NCBI GenBank assembly: GCA_029929735.1
Contig: JAKELP010000001.1
Coordinates: forward strand, 5,843,001-5,907,000
Reading direction: 5' to 3'
From: Mimosa pudica
Lineage: Eukaryota; Streptophyta; Magnoliopsida; Fabales; Fabaceae
Length of the DNA: 64,000 bases
How positions within the stretch are numbered: the first letter of the stretch is position 1; every line of letters starts with the position of its first letter. Made by a program: the position numbers and the translations under genes. Of the stretch, positions 13,185-25,459 are shown piece by piece. The notes under the pieces were generated by a model. That model was not told the origin of the DNA. It did no database searches and saw nothing but the letters and a program-made list of their open reading frames with translations.

Positions 13185-16100
13185 TTAGTTCATCACAGAC
13201 TCTGAGTGCACATTACCACTGCTACCCCCAGAACTATTATTAACGGGCACAGAGCGTTGAGCAAAATCAAGTAATAGCTTTTTCTGGTGATCGTTGGTGT
13301 GGGGTAGACTAGCACGTAAGAGCTCAACAGGCATTTCCTTACTAATGGCTCTGGTTGCCTCTGCCCCAATGGCAGCCATATTTGGTGTCCCTTGCATCAG
13401 CAATGATTGCACAATACCATCATATTTGTTGACACAATACTTGGTGAGAAGAGAGAAAAATTCATCAAATGAGGCCTGCCAAAGCGACCGATTTGCCACA
13501 CTACAGTTACTGGCAGCATGACGGTCAGTTAAAATTTCAGTGGCCCTCTCAAGCAAAGATACTAAAAGTAAGGAAGCCCCATCACCAGCAGGGCTTCCCA
13601 GGGGACGTAAAGGGGGCTGCTCTGAGGAACAGACTACTGCTGCAAGACAAGCACTAAGTGCTCCAAGATCCATTCCACGGACACATGTTGAAACAACTCC
13701 AGCAAGGTTTCTCACATTTTCTGCTGCAGCTGGGTCAGATGAATAGCTACCAAATAAAAACCTTAAATGACGAAAGATGGTCATGCAGATTATTCGCATA
13801 AGCTCACCGCCCGGAAAAATATATTTAAGGTATCTAGCTAATAGTTTCCATCCCTTGGGTAAGGAAACAATCCTCAGAAAAACAAAATCATCTTTTGCAG
13901 CAAGCCCAACTGTATGCCCATTCTTTCCTAGCGGGTCAACTAATTGAAGTGAGGCAGCAAGCTCTTCCAACAGAGCCTGTCGACGCTGCTTTAACTGAAT
14001 CCCACCATCTTGGAGCTGATTAAACTGTAGGAAACGATCAATATCATCTACATCAAGAAGAAGACATAAACCATCCTCAATGATTACCCTAGCTGCAAGC
14101 ATTGGCTCCTGTTCAAGGGGTTTCTCTGGAATGTTCTGCTCATTATTACTGGCAGAAGAATTTGGAGAATCAACTTCCAAAAGAGGACGGGGCCTGCGAA
14201 TTGATGAAAATGGAACTCTCCCTAGAGCATCAACCTGAAGAAAAGCATGAGGCTCAGTATTAGCACGGGCTCGTGGAGGAAGTTCCCTAATTTGATTTGG
14301 ACAGAAGTGATGCTTCAATTTTGCATTAGAGGACTTTTTTGCAAGACAAGCCTGGTGATAATAATCATCTACATAGGGATCATTACTATGTGTTGCTGCA
14401 AGCTGCATCCTAAGAATATTTTCAATCTCATCTGTTGTCATATACTTGGACCTAAATTGTGGCCATCCACTTTCACTCCTTTGGTAACCCATATCAAAAC
14501 CTTGTGGAGGAAACCGAAAATTCTGTCTGAATTTGGGAGCTAACTTTGGTCTTTGATCTCTCATGTCAATTAGCCCAAGCATCTGTTCATAATTACCAAC
14601 CATGGGTGCACCAAGAGAATTATTGGAATTGTACAAATGGGGTGGTAAACCTGGTAAAAAGCCTGGAGAATATTGAGGAGGGTGCATTCTCTGCTGTGGT
14701 TGCTGCAATTGAGTCACCAGATGTGGAGGCATTGGTCCATTATGAAGGGGCAACTGTTGCGGCAATACATTGTTCCGAAGGTTAGGATGATCTCCAGGAT
14801 ACGGTCCTACTTGGTTGGCCCATTGATTAGGCATTCGATTATTAACAGGAGAGCCGCTCATAATCTGATGCATATTCCCACCAAAAGGGGACCCAGCTAA
14901 GCCAGCCAGCGGAGTCTGAGGATTGGAAAAATGAGAAAGATTGGACGAAGGCAATGGCATCTGAGATCTACCAACCTGATATGGCATATTCATGTGCCCA
15001 GCACTCTGACTTGGAGAATCCTGCTGGGACCTGCCACTAGAGTGAGGATAAGAAGATTTTGGGACCGAAATTGGTTCGCTGGAAAAATGTTGGTTTTGAT
15101 GTTGCAGCTGCTGTTGCTGCTCAGGATACGAAGATGTTCTGTACAATGCCTTTGAATCTTGTAACTGAACCAATGAAGAATGTGGGTGTGATGACCATCT
15201 TTTCCCATCCTGAGCACCTTCATTTCCATAATCATGCTGATCAAACCAATTAGAAACATTGCCCCTTTGGGCCCATTCAGCAGCAGATGAATCTATCCGA
15301 GAGTCAGATTGAGAATTTAGTCAAATAATACAAGAAACATAAACAGCAAAAGATAGACACGTATTCTCAAACCAAAGAAGAAACACACTTCTCATTCAAG
15401 CAGTAAAGTCAGGTATGACCAAATGGAACATTTTTGTGTGGGTGCTTACCATCACGAAGTAACATATTCAAATGCAGTGATGTGAGCATTTCTTCAACAT
15501 GCATAATAACAACACTACTTTACGCTCATACAATCAAAGAACAAAAACTCACAAGCAGCTTATACCACATAACATAAAAAAATTAAGGGAAAAAAAAGAA
15601 ATCACACGCAGGGAAGGGAATGATGCATATTGAAGGAAGTTACCGATTTGTAGCCAGAGGTCAATACCCCAGCACTAAATAACATGCATGAGATTAAACT
15701 GGATGTTGAAGATATCATTATTCCCGAAACAGAAATAAGATAGTAATATTCATACTAGACAACAGTAGACATGTTTTCTCATAGATTGATAGGATAAAAA
15801 GCAAGAGAAGTTTGTCATTGTGTTTGAAATGATATTTATGAAGTGGCTGCACTCACTTTCTCTTAATAATTGCTCTCCCATAAGTCCCATGTTTCTTGTT
15901 CCGCTAACAACAGTGTCCAACTGAAAAAAGAAAACAAACATAAAACTGAATGACACCCAGCATATAAAAGAAAATATACCAAAAGTCAAAACAAGCCAAC
16001 CTTTATCAACATTACAACAAACAACTAATTTCACAAGCATTGATGAAACCCATGCAGCAGCCTCCAAAAAATCAAATACGATGAAAATGATGCATGATTC

Positions 16101-17508
16101 ACAATACACACCCATACTCATTAAATTGATAAATGTTGAATGAAAGAATTTAATTTTTCTTTTTTACTTTAAGAAGAAACTTGGAAGGGACGTGACTTGA
16201 CTCCACGGCAAGCTGGCTTGCTGTGGGGTCTGAGATCGTGAGTTCGAATCAGCCTCTTTGCATAAAGCAGGGGTAGGACTGCTTAGTATATTCCCTTCCC
16301 TAGTGGGGAATAGAACTGGGTTGGCTCTTTCTTAAAAGACACTTGATATGACAGTGATTACAAATCTAACCTTTGAAAAGGTGGTGCTGAGATCATCAAC
16401 ATCTGAAAGAGATCTCATTTCCTCAGCCTGCATCGTGAAATGGTAGTTAGAGAAAAAGTAACCCCTCGTATCACATAAATTTAAATGTGAAATAAACATT
16501 CACGACAAAATAAGAACAGCCATTTTCTCAGCCAAACAACCAAAATTATTTTTCCAAAAGCGCAATAACATTACTTTCAAAAAGAAATTAGAAGTTATTA
16601 TATTATACTGTTATGAAAGAAAGAACCACCTTTTGAAGAGGGTGAATAATGCATGATAAATTAACATGTACCTCTTCTCTGCCGAAAAAAATTTCCTCTT
16701 CCTCATCAAATTCAGCAGGTGGTAAATCAAAATCATCATCTTCTAATCCCCCCAACTCAACTTCCTCAACTACATCTTTCCCAAAGAAGGCATACTGTGA
16801 CGCATCAAATACTGCATCTCCTGCATCATATAAAAAATGTTCATGTTGAGCACAAAGAAATTTAATGCGGAGCTATCGAGAAAACCATTTGGCAGCAGAC
16901 GTGAGTAGAAAAGTCACTATATGACAGACATAGTGGTTCAAAATCCACAGAATTTCCTACTATGCGTGCAGGCATTGAAATCCGCATAATTTTCCATGAC
17001 GCTCCTTACTCAATAAATTATGGTACAATCATGCTTTAGGTTCTTTCATGATCAAACAAAGTGAATAAGCAAGCTGACACAATTCAGGAAACCAAAGCTC
17101 AAGTAACTTAAATAACTTGTCTTTTGTCAATGATAAAGCATGCAACCAAATCAAACATGGGCATAAGCATTCATAAAGCCATTCAATTTTAGATACTAAA
17201 GCTAATAAAAACAAGCAACATAATTTCTATATCAGCCTCAAATATTCTACAATCTACACCTCAAACAATTTGTCCCTCAAAGGTCATACCATTGTTAATC
17301 AAGCAGCTATCAAGATAGTAAACATAGATTCATAAATCACACACTTTAATCTTCAGTTTTTCAAAAAAATCATAACAGCTGCTAGCTTACCAGATCTAAA
17401 CCAAGTCAAATAAAATGAAATCAAACCTGAAGGTATGGCTCCAAGTGGCTTATGATTGTGAGGGTTGGGAGCATCTTGAAAATCACCCCCACCACCAAAC
17501 GCATCCAT
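13185..17508 (-). CDS. PAT1: PAT1 homolog, mRNA decapping activator (copy B)
   Basis: A second PAT1-type gene with the same architecture as copy A. Coding exons on the minus strand: 17508-17427, 16820-16672, 16427-16371, 15920-15857 and 15292-13185, all GT/AG, giving 819 aa. The start (Met-Asp-Ala-Phe, then a glycine run, then GDFQDAP) and the acidic segment VELGGLEDDDFD parallel copy A. RSKYMTTDEIENILRM and NDPYVDDYYHQACLAKKS mark the conserved core, and the C-terminal helical domain is full length. Exon 3 has the same length (57 bp) in both copies and exons 2 and 4 differ by 3 bp each, so the pair arose by direct tandem duplication and both reading frames have been kept. The N-terminal half differs most. 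Intron 3 carries a SINE. In Arabidopsis, PAT1 is linked to MAP-kinase signalling and immunity; whether that holds for either copy is unknown. Confidence 0.93.
16180..16331 (+). mobile_element. tRNA-derived SINE (Au-like) in an intron of PAT1 copy B
   Basis: A pol III B-box-like GAGTTCGAATC at about 16249 is followed by GCATAAAGCAGGGGTAG and a GTGGGGAATAGAACTGGGTTG tail, a layout typical of plant Au-type SINEs. It lies in the intron between exons 15920-15857 and 16427-16371, on the strand opposite to transcription. A clear target-site duplication was not found, so the borders are approximate. Confidence 0.7.
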
Positions 17509-18216
17509 TTTTCTCACCAATACTATGCGGTAAATGATAAACAATGAAACGCCAAAAAAACCCAGAAAGATGAAAACAAAATTGAGTCTTTAAAAATGTC
17601 AAAGACGAATCTTTAGCCAAAAAAGATGATTGAATCGATAAGGCAACGAAATTGATCAGAAATTGGCAAAAGACAGAGATTTTTGGTTGGAATAAAGAAG
17701 AAATAGATAAAAAACTAAAGGGTTTGTTTGGCGAAAAGAAGAGAACCCTAGACTAGTGAGGTGAGAAGATAGAGATTTGTTAGATTTGCAAAGTGTGAGA
17801 TACGAAGTTGAGAGAAAAAGAGAAGATGAGGAGAGAATTATTTCCCCAAAAGAAAAATAAAAATGAAAAATTGATTGAAGTTCACAAACACAACACTTCA
17901 GTTACTTAGGAGTTCGGTGATTTAGGGAAGGAAGATGAATCGATGGATAGAGGCAGAGAATAGTTTGGTGATTTATGTAATATTGTAATGTAATGTACTC
18001 CATACATTATACTCCTATTATTATGTCAATGATGATGATGTTGTATTTTATTTGTATACCCTATCAAAATTATTCTGTTAGTACCAATACTGAATGAGCA
18101 TTAGGTAGGGTTTCGTATCGTGCACACACATGTAAATATATATAGCAAACCAAATTCCAATTGCATGGGAGAAATCCGTCATTTTCTTTTTCAGTTTCTA
18201 ATTAAGAAGGGTTTAT
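17509..18216. other. 5' UTR and promoter region of PAT1 copy B
   Basis: A purine-rich leader precedes the start at 17508 on the minus strand. Further out nothing is recognised apart from short ATT/GATGATG runs near 18015-18045. Confidence 0.4.
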
Positions 18217-18531
18217 AAGATGTGTAGTATTCATGGATATTATTAAAATTGCATGAATAATAATACAATTTAGCTTAACGTGGATGAGGCTTTTAGCTTA
18301 AAATTTGGAAGAACCCAAAGCAAGGATACTTTAAACTTAATGTGGATGGAGCTTTTAGCTTAAAATTTGGTGGTGACTGTGGTGGAATTCTTAGGGATGA
18401 GAATGATTGTAATATGCCTACTGATGTAGGCTAGTAGCTGTTTAAGAGTTTCTCTTCTTTTATTATAAAAAAAAAAGATGTGTAGTATTCATGGATATTA
18501 TTAAAATTGCATGAATAATAATACAATTTAG
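18217..18531 (+). mobile_element. Short poly(A)-tailed LINE RNase H fragment between 57-bp direct repeats
   Basis: The sequence 18217-18273 is repeated without mismatch at 18475-18531. The 201 bp between them end in a poly(A) run and encode FKLNVDGAFSLKFGG followed by GGILRD, the first strand pair of a plant LINE RNase H domain with its catalytic Asp. The insert itself contains a 35-bp partial duplication (18274-18308 and 18334-18368, three mismatches). Poly(A) plus flanking repeats indicates insertion by target-primed reverse transcription. A 57-bp duplication is long for that mechanism. Confidence 0.75.
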
Positions 18532-19502
18532 TGAATTTACGTTTAACTTCGACTTTTTGTTTGTTTTTATGCTGATGAAAATTTGTTTAACTTAATACAA
18601 TTTTTTAAAGTGTATCAAAAGGAATTGTTTGTCTTGTCAAGTTTGTTTTCAAAACAAGCTGGTGTTTGTTAAAGTGTTGTAGAAATCGGACCAAATCGGA
18701 TGGTTGGATCTGTACAACCATCAACCATTTCACAACACTTTTTACTGAACAACGAATTTGACGTAGCTTTCTTTAAGTGTAATTTAAACTATAGATGTAA
18801 TTACAATATATCTCTATCTTTTTATGCTTAAATTGGTTTTTTTTGTGTTATGCTATACTTAAAAACCAAGGTCATCAAACCCGAATAGATCAAGATGAGT
18901 CAGCGAAAACCCAGCACTGAGCTAGTTCTGGTGGACAGTCACAGCATCATTGATTCTGGATAACTCTAGAGAATTTAAATTAACCCAAGAGCCACCCAAG
19001 CAATTCAACAAGTTGCTGGGTTAACCCAATATATTTTTTAAAGAAAAATGAGTGTAGAAAATTTTAGATAGTTATATGATTGAATCGGTATTGAATATTT
19101 GAATGGTATGATAGTAAATTGAAAATTTTAATTATTTTATTTCTTTTTTGTTTGACTTTTGAACTAACCTTGAACCGACGTACTAAACATTGACTCACAA
19201 TCTTAATCGATTAATTAACCTTGCTTAAAACTCGCCATATATTTTTCACATATAGATGTAATATAAAAAATCATAACATACTCATTTGTTTTGTTTTTAA
19301 TATTGCTCTTTTATAATGCCTGGGTTAATGACTTCATATGAAGTGTGTTTAGAAAAACTCTACGATAGTGATACTTGTGTTCAAGATGTGGATCACCTGA
19401 ATTTTCTTATGTATATTGAAAAAGGAAATTTTAGAACTTAAAAATTACTCTGTGAGTAAAGACACTACAAGGTGTCAATTGCATGATATTGCCGCTCTAA
19501 TC

Positions 19503-19679
19503 TTAAAATGGTGGGTGTAAGGGTGATTAGTACTTTCTGTTTTGTGATTAGGGCAATTTTGTCTTTTCACACAATTTTAAAATGTCAACTAGGTCTTAGT
19601 TCCTTCATGGTCCTTTTGGAAGTTTGAGTTCCTGAATTGTCCTTTTATATGTTCGGAGGGATTTAAATGACATTTTCCC
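19503..19679 (+). mobile_element. Half of a MITE of the 43.3-kb family
   Basis: This matches the right half of the element at 43293-43621, including CAATTTTGTCTTTTC, AGTTCCTTCATGGTCCTTTT and an end of GGAGGGATTT...ATTTTCCC. The left half is absent, so this is a deletion remnant. Confidence 0.65.
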
Positions 19680-19894
19680 TTATATTTACAAGATCAAATT
19701 AATAAAAAGAGTTGCAGCTTAAATTTAAAAATTATTTTTAGGCTAATCTAAAAGGTTCCAACAATTATAAAGATAATAAAACAAATTGAGATTTTGCATG
19801 TGAATATAATCTAGTGAAAAATTGGATATTTGATAATTTTAGCAAATGATTGATTCGTGGAGATCGGAGTACCACTTATTAATTGTGTATCAGT

Positions 19895-19960
19895 CACGGT
19901 GCTTGGGGAGCGAGACATTTCCATATCCAAGTGAAATTGAGTGAAATCTACAATTGGACT
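19895..19960 (+). repeat. Diverged SINE body fragment
   Basis: GGTGCTTGGGGAG, CATTTCC and CCAAGTGAAATTG...TGGAC align in order with the body of the SINE at 35810-36033 (GGCGCTTGGGGAGG, CATCTCC, CTAAGTGAAACTG...TGGAC). The head and tail are not recognisable. Confidence 0.5.
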
Positions 19961-20856
19961 GAAAAAATGTTTGTTTATCATGCTATACATTCGGATTGTA
20001 AATGATTCAAACTTCTTTCTTAAAATTCATGTTAAAGCTGAAAATAACTTTTATACTTGATTTCACATTAATTTATGCCTATAATAGGAGTTGAGATATT
20101 TTGTTGCCTCCAAATAATTGTTGTATTATCAATAGATTAGAAAACAATTTGTTAAATTGGATCATTCCACAACCAATTATAATCTAACACTTGGTTTGGT
20201 AATAAATCAAATTAATCTAAAACATGTATAACATATTTCCTCAAAGAAAAAAAATATAATACTACTATAATTTTAAAATCGTGCGATTACGAAGTAAATG
20301 AGGTAGATGTGGATGATTAATTGTGTGGCTATGGAGGATGATGGTATGTTGGCATGAGTTATTGGAATTTTTGTGAACCCTAGCATCAGTGTATGCGTGA
20401 GAAACTTTTTGGGATTATTTTTTCTACCTTTTTTGAGCGATCATGAAACTTATTTGATTTTATCAACATGGTGCGGGAATATATAATTGTATTGATAATT
20501 TATGAATACCTTCCTTTAATTTTGTGCTGTAAAAAGTCCGTATCAATTTTATCAAGTAATTATAAATTATTTTATAAGTTTAACACTCCAAGTTGTCGAA
20601 ATGAATGGTCTAAATAAAATAATTCCTTAATTTTCAATGGCTTATAATAAATTTTAACAAATAAACATAATTGTGTATATGATATCATATTTATAATACA
20701 CAAAACTACCTAAACTAAAATAATTAATTTTATCCTACAAGTATTCCTAATACTATTTCCTAATACCCTGATATTTTTCTACTACAAGTATTTCTGAATG
20801 CTATAATTTATGATTATGAGCAAGATACTGCAGATATTATCACAATACAAAATAAT

Positions 20857-21376
20857 AATTAACATTATTTCCGTGAGAAGACATCTCATGCGGTTCACCA
20901 TCAAGCCTCAGTGGCCCATAATTTCTCTGGTGCAAATCATTGGACTGTCTTCGTCAAGAAATGGAAACTCCACCGATCCTCCTATTGTCGCATTCTGGTA
21001 TGTTTTGAAGCATCTCATATCCAGACAATCACGTGGAAGCGCACTACCATTCCTGGTGGATTCGTTGCCCTTGGATGCTTTCGTCATGCTCTCAACTGGA
21101 TACATCAATCTGGCTTGTCTAAGGAGCATCTCACTGTTTGGAATATCCGTAAGCGCAGCATAGACTTCAATTGTTGGGCTCCTTCAGTCAAACATACAAT
21201 TGCCCAGGATATTTCCTTTTTAATTAGTCCATTTGCTTTTGTTTCTATTAATTTGCTTTCTTCTGGTCAGTTTAGTACTTTCGCTTTTAATTTTCATGAT
21301 GTTGTAAGACCTATGTAATCTCTTTTAATTAATATCATTTTGCCTGATTTCAAAAAAAAAAATTAACATTATTTCC
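20857..21376 (+). mobile_element. 5'-truncated LINE fragment with 16-bp target duplication
   Basis: The 16-mer AATTAACATTATTTCC occurs at 20857-20872 and 21361-21376, and the 488 bp between end in poly(A). The plus strand from about 20911 reads as a decayed RNase H domain: HWTVFV near the start, HALNWIHQSGLSK, then WAPSVKHTIAQDISFLIS and FAFVSINLLSS, the pattern seen at the C-terminus of plant LINE ORF2. Frame and several conserved residues are damaged (the DG motif is lost), so it is inactive. It is longer than the fragment at 18.2 kb and covers the distal part of the same domain. Confidence 0.8.
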
Positions 21377-21454
21377 ATAATTCTTCACATTTTCGATTTC
21401 CAATTAGTATTATATTATTTTGAGATCTCGGTTACAATGTAATTTAAACAAATA

Positions 21455-21804
21455 AAAATAAAAGGGAAAATTAATTTGAGGTCCCCCAAAAAGGACTTAA
21501 TACTAGAAAAGTCTCAAAAGTTGAAAAAATTAATGTAGGGTCCTAAGGGACCTCACTTTAATATATTTGAAAAGTCCCAAAAGTTGGGAAAATTAACATG
21601 TGCCCAGTAACTTGTCAAGGTTTGCCCAAAGAGTTGTCAAGCGTGCCCAGTAACTTGTCACAAGGTTTGCCCAGTAACTTTTCATTTTTCAAGTATGTTA
21701 AAGTGAGGTCCCTTGGGACCCTACATTAATTTTTTCAACTTTTAGGGCTTTTCTAGTATTAAGTCCCTTGTAGGGGACCTCAAATTAATTTTCCCAAAAT
21801 AAAA
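21455..21804. mobile_element. MITE with long inverted repeats and 9-bp target duplication (MULE-like)
   Basis: The element at 21464-21795 starts GGGAAAATTAATTTGAGGTC and ends with the reverse complement, GACCTCAAATTAATTTTCCC. The arms continue inwards with AGGACTTAATACTAG against CTAGTATTAAGTCC and TGTAGGGTCC against GGACCCTACA. The 9-mer AAAATAAAA flanks both sides (21455-21463 and 21796-21804), fitting Mutator-like elements. The centre has three iterations of GCCCAGTAACTTGTC or close variants. It is non-coding. Confidence 0.85.
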
Positions 21805-24800
21805 TTTGTAGTACATTAAATCACCACTATTAATTCTTATTATTATTAACTTGTCATAGATCAAGCGACCAGCTATATCCATGCATTTTATGTATATAAA
21901 ATCATGTTATTACCATGAACCCAAGTTTAATTATAATGAGCGTAAGTCCAAAATGCTGGTCTACTAACTGGATGTACAAAAATATACAACAATTTAAATT
22001 ATTAATGTTGTACACAAGTCAACCTTGTTACTTACTCGTTTTACTTAATACAGGAGATCCACCACTGCCAAGTTTGTTTCTTCGGTTAATTATTTACTTT
22101 ATTTCTCTTATGAGCAAAAGTCTCTTTGTTATTATCTATGAAGGTCTGCTCTTCCCTCCTACCAATACACATGGAGAGAGCTCGACCTCGTCCGTTGAAT
22201 TAAATGGAAGAGATTTTATTCACGTAAACTTGGGAGAGTTATCTATATTTCTAATCAACCCAAATTTAATTAATTAATTTGATTGCAATGAGTGACAAAA
22301 TGTTTTTTTTTAATATAGTTCAGGATCGGAAGGACCCAAAATTGAGAGTTCAAGAGGGTGAGCTGTAAAAAGCAAGTTGGAGGGTATTTAACAAAAGGAG
22401 GATTTTGATTTGGTGTAGTGGATAATTAGAATCGAATTGTTGGTACAGAACAGGTCAAGTGGATCCATTTTATGCCATAATGTGAGAGAGGAACAGAAAA
22501 TAGAGAGACAGATGTGAAGCAGAAGAGTGATGGGTTTGAAACCATTGTGTTTGTCCCCTGCCCACGGTTTTCTTTTACTTAGGACCAAAGTCCCTAGTCT
22601 TAACTCTACCCCTTCCATTCTTTGTGGGTCATCTTGGTCTGTTACATTGGGACCATACACTTACCATCGAATCTCCATTTCTCATAAATATTACTCTCTT
22701 TAACATGGGAGTTAAATAGCTTATTTGTACGCATAAAAAAGGAATTAGTTAGTTTTTTATTCACTGCCCATTGATGAAAACTCCTTTAATGTATAAAATG
22801 AATGTTAAAGTGAATTGATATTTTACATTAAATTTATGACACAAAATATCACACTTTTATGTTAGGACTTATGATTGGATGAAGTATCAACTCAACATCA
22901 GTAACATAGTAAAAATATTAGAATATAATTTTCTTACCAATCAATATCTAAAATCAAATTGGTGAGAATGAATGGTAATAGTTTTTGGCACAATTGCACT
23001 CAGGTCCTAGACAAGAGATTTAATATCAAACAGATCTATTTAACTTCTTCACTTGTTGTTGAAGACTATTTCAGTTATTAAAAGTGGTCATTAACAATTC
23101 TGTGAGATCTCAATGAAATTAAATTTCTTGCTTAGGACTATTGTGCAATTCTCTTATAATTCTTCCTACGTAAGCAAGGGGTTAGAACTTTAATCTCAAA
23201 TATACGTATGCCTCATAATCACCTAAAAGAAATTACCGTGAATTTTGTTCACTCTAGTTCTAAGAAACCTTCATATTGAGTTTTTTAAACGTAAAACAAA
23301 AGGTCTAGGGCCAACTGAGAACATGATGTGAGCTCGTGGAACATTTTTGCCAAATAATAAGCACCAAAATGTTAGAAATGTCCAAGATGACAATGCACTT
23401 TCTAGCTATAATAGCACCAAAAAGATCAAATCTTGTCTTTAATTCTAATTACCAATTCCTAAACTGAGAGGGGAAAACAAATGAGTCTCAGTGATCACTT
23501 ACTATTAAAAACTGATCATTTACTAAAACGACCTATGCACTAACTTAAATACTTAGCACAATCACATGATAGATAGTGTCCTGCTATAGAAACTTCGGTA
23601 CTATTTGCACCAAGAGTCTTTTCTATTTATTGCTTGAAGCTGTGAGTATTTTCCCACGAGACTCAGTTTTCTTGAGGCTTACGTTTTCATCAAGCATTAA
23701 ATGTGGGACTCAAATTTAGAAGGCAAAACGGAGACTCAACCATATCCACTTGTGTGTGCTGCGGAGAGAACAATGGGCTATGTACTACGGGATATGGTTT
23801 TGCCTCATCAGTTCTCCCTGACAAAAAGCTTTCCTTTCTGTCTATCTGTCTCTACTGGAATGCATTTCCAGATTGTGAAAGGTCCACTTATCTAAAACAT
23901 GGTATTATTACGCCAAATTTCATTATTATTATTATTATTGCAATTATTTTTGTTGTTGCTACTTTATGATGGCGTGAGTCCCTTTCATTCATATGAAAGA
24001 ATAATAAAAAATCCCACAACTGCTAAGTAGAATATGTTATGCAAATTATGATAATTTTCTGTAGCAGATATTGTCATTCAATGTATGACTTTTTACTGAA
24101 TAAATAAATTGCTTATGTGGGTGGGACTTCAACATAACTCTTGAGTTTTGTATCTTCGTTAGTACTTCTCTTGATGACTTTAAAGTGGTTGGCGGAGTAG
24201 CATGCAAATACTATTCTAACTGGGTCGGTCATCTAAAGGAAGCTATGAGCCAATCAATCATAATGTGTTGAACAAAAGATTAAATTATTGCAAAGAGATG
24301 TGCCAACACTTAATGTCGAATAGTGCTTCAAATAAGTTTTCTTTTGGTAGAAGGATAGATAATTATGTTTAGAAAAAAAGAAGTAGGATGAAAATTTAAA
24401 ACAAATAGAAGGCATATTCTTGCTTTGATAGAATATATGAATTAATATGGACCTTTCATGACAGGCTTGAAAAAAAATTAATGGTTAACCAAACTTAATA
24501 AAAATGTTATGTTGTTGAGTTCAACAACTTTATGATCGTTAAACTAAATCTGGGTTCATAATAATTTAGGTCATTAACAAACTTTTATTAGTTAAAGATA
24601 AGATTATACAATTAATGTAAACTCATAATAATATATAATTACAAAAAATTGTATCTAACATGTTTATGTATTTAATTGCGAGAGAGTTGATAATGGAGAT
24701 AAAATAGAATAATTTGATAAAGCAATGATTAATTTGATTATATTAATGTATCTTTTCAATAGAATAGTCTTTGCAAATAATAATATCTGAAAGGATAAAT

Positions 24801-24900
24801 TAAAAGATGAGTTGTTTGTATCACTAAGAAATGTTTGGTTGCAAATTGACCCCACACTTTATATCACTGGAGAACAGTGACTTAGCACCAACCTTTCTCT
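21805..24900. other. Intergenic sequence, nothing recognised
   Basis: AT-rich with only short featureless frames. The less AT-rich patch at 22320-22680 and the one at 23640-23900 resemble transcribed sequence in composition, but no protein or RNA family was recognised in either. A short ATT run lies at about 23921-23939. Confidence 0.5.
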
Positions 24901-25030
24901 CTCTCTAAGGGTCTCACCTTCCTTTAAAAGCTCCATTACCATCATTTTCTGAGTGTGTTTTAAGCCTCTCTTCTTTTTGTTCATTCACACCTCTCTCTGA
25001 ATCTGAGTTTAGTTAAGAGTAGACAGACAT

Positions 25031-25459
25031 ATGAAGAAGATGAATCTGATTCTCAGGAAATGCAGGAGCTTATCAACGAAGCTAGCAAGATCTTCATCAT
25101 ATAGCAGCCTGAGGTCAAAATCTGGAAAGGAAGACATATGGGGCAGAAGACAACAAGAAGGAGAAGCAGAACTAGAAGGAGGACAACAAGAATGTGAGAT
25201 GACTATAATATATGTTGGAAGTACGAGGAAAAGGTATGTGATAAGTTCAAAGTACTTGGATCATCCAATCATGAATGCTCTAATGGACAAGTCTAAAACA
25301 GTGGGAGAAAAAGAAGAAGGAAGTCATGAGAGATCAGGAATAATGGTGGTAAACTGTGAGGTGGTTTTGTTTGATCATTTGTTATGGATGCTTGAACATG
25401 CAGATCCTAAGCTTGGCTCTGACTCATTGGAGGAACTAGCTGAGCTCTATGTGTATTGA
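25031..25459 (+). CDS. SAUR family auxin-responsive protein
   Basis: Small Auxin Up RNA proteins are short and usually intronless. The best-studied members inhibit PP2C.D phosphatases and thereby favour plasma-membrane H+-ATPase activity and cell expansion. This 142-aa single-exon ORF begins MKKMNLILRKCRSLSTKLAR, a basic N-terminus typical of the longer SAUR clade. It then has the SAUR core: YVGSTRKRYVISSKYLDHP, VVNCEVVLFDHLLWMLEHAD and a C-terminal DSLEELAELYVY. Between the N-terminus and the core is a Glu/Gly-rich linker. ATG 25031 is the first in-frame Met, and a CT-rich leader precedes it. The gene appears intact. The individual SAUR number cannot be assigned. Confidence 0.92.
   Translation: MKKMNLILRKCRSLSTKLARSSSYSSLRSKSGKEDIWGRRQQEGEAELEGGQQECEMTIIYVGSTRKRYVISSKYLDHPIMNALMDKSKTVGEKEEGSHERSGIMVVNCEVVLFDHLLWMLEHADPKLGSDSLEELAELYVY

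Larger units (their letters stand above)
18532..20856. other. Intergenic sequence with decayed repeats
   Basis: Contains the right half of a MITE at 19503-19679 and a diverged SINE piece at 19895-19960, listed separately. Otherwise nothing was recognised. Confidence 0.5.

Noticed and set aside
16249..16260. GTTCGAATC as part of a tRNA gene (also at 35876 and 49697)
   Set aside because: No acceptor stem or anticodon arm closes around these B-boxes; each lies inside a longer SINE body.
18870..19200. A second copy of the GC-rich MULE-like element
   Set aside because: Strings such as CAAACCCG and GAACCGACG recall the 55.2-kb element, but no termini or duplication could be defined.
22388..22660. 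90-residue minus-strand frame starting MYGPNVTDQDDPQ
   Set aside because: No motif, low-complexity tail and no splice or promoter context.
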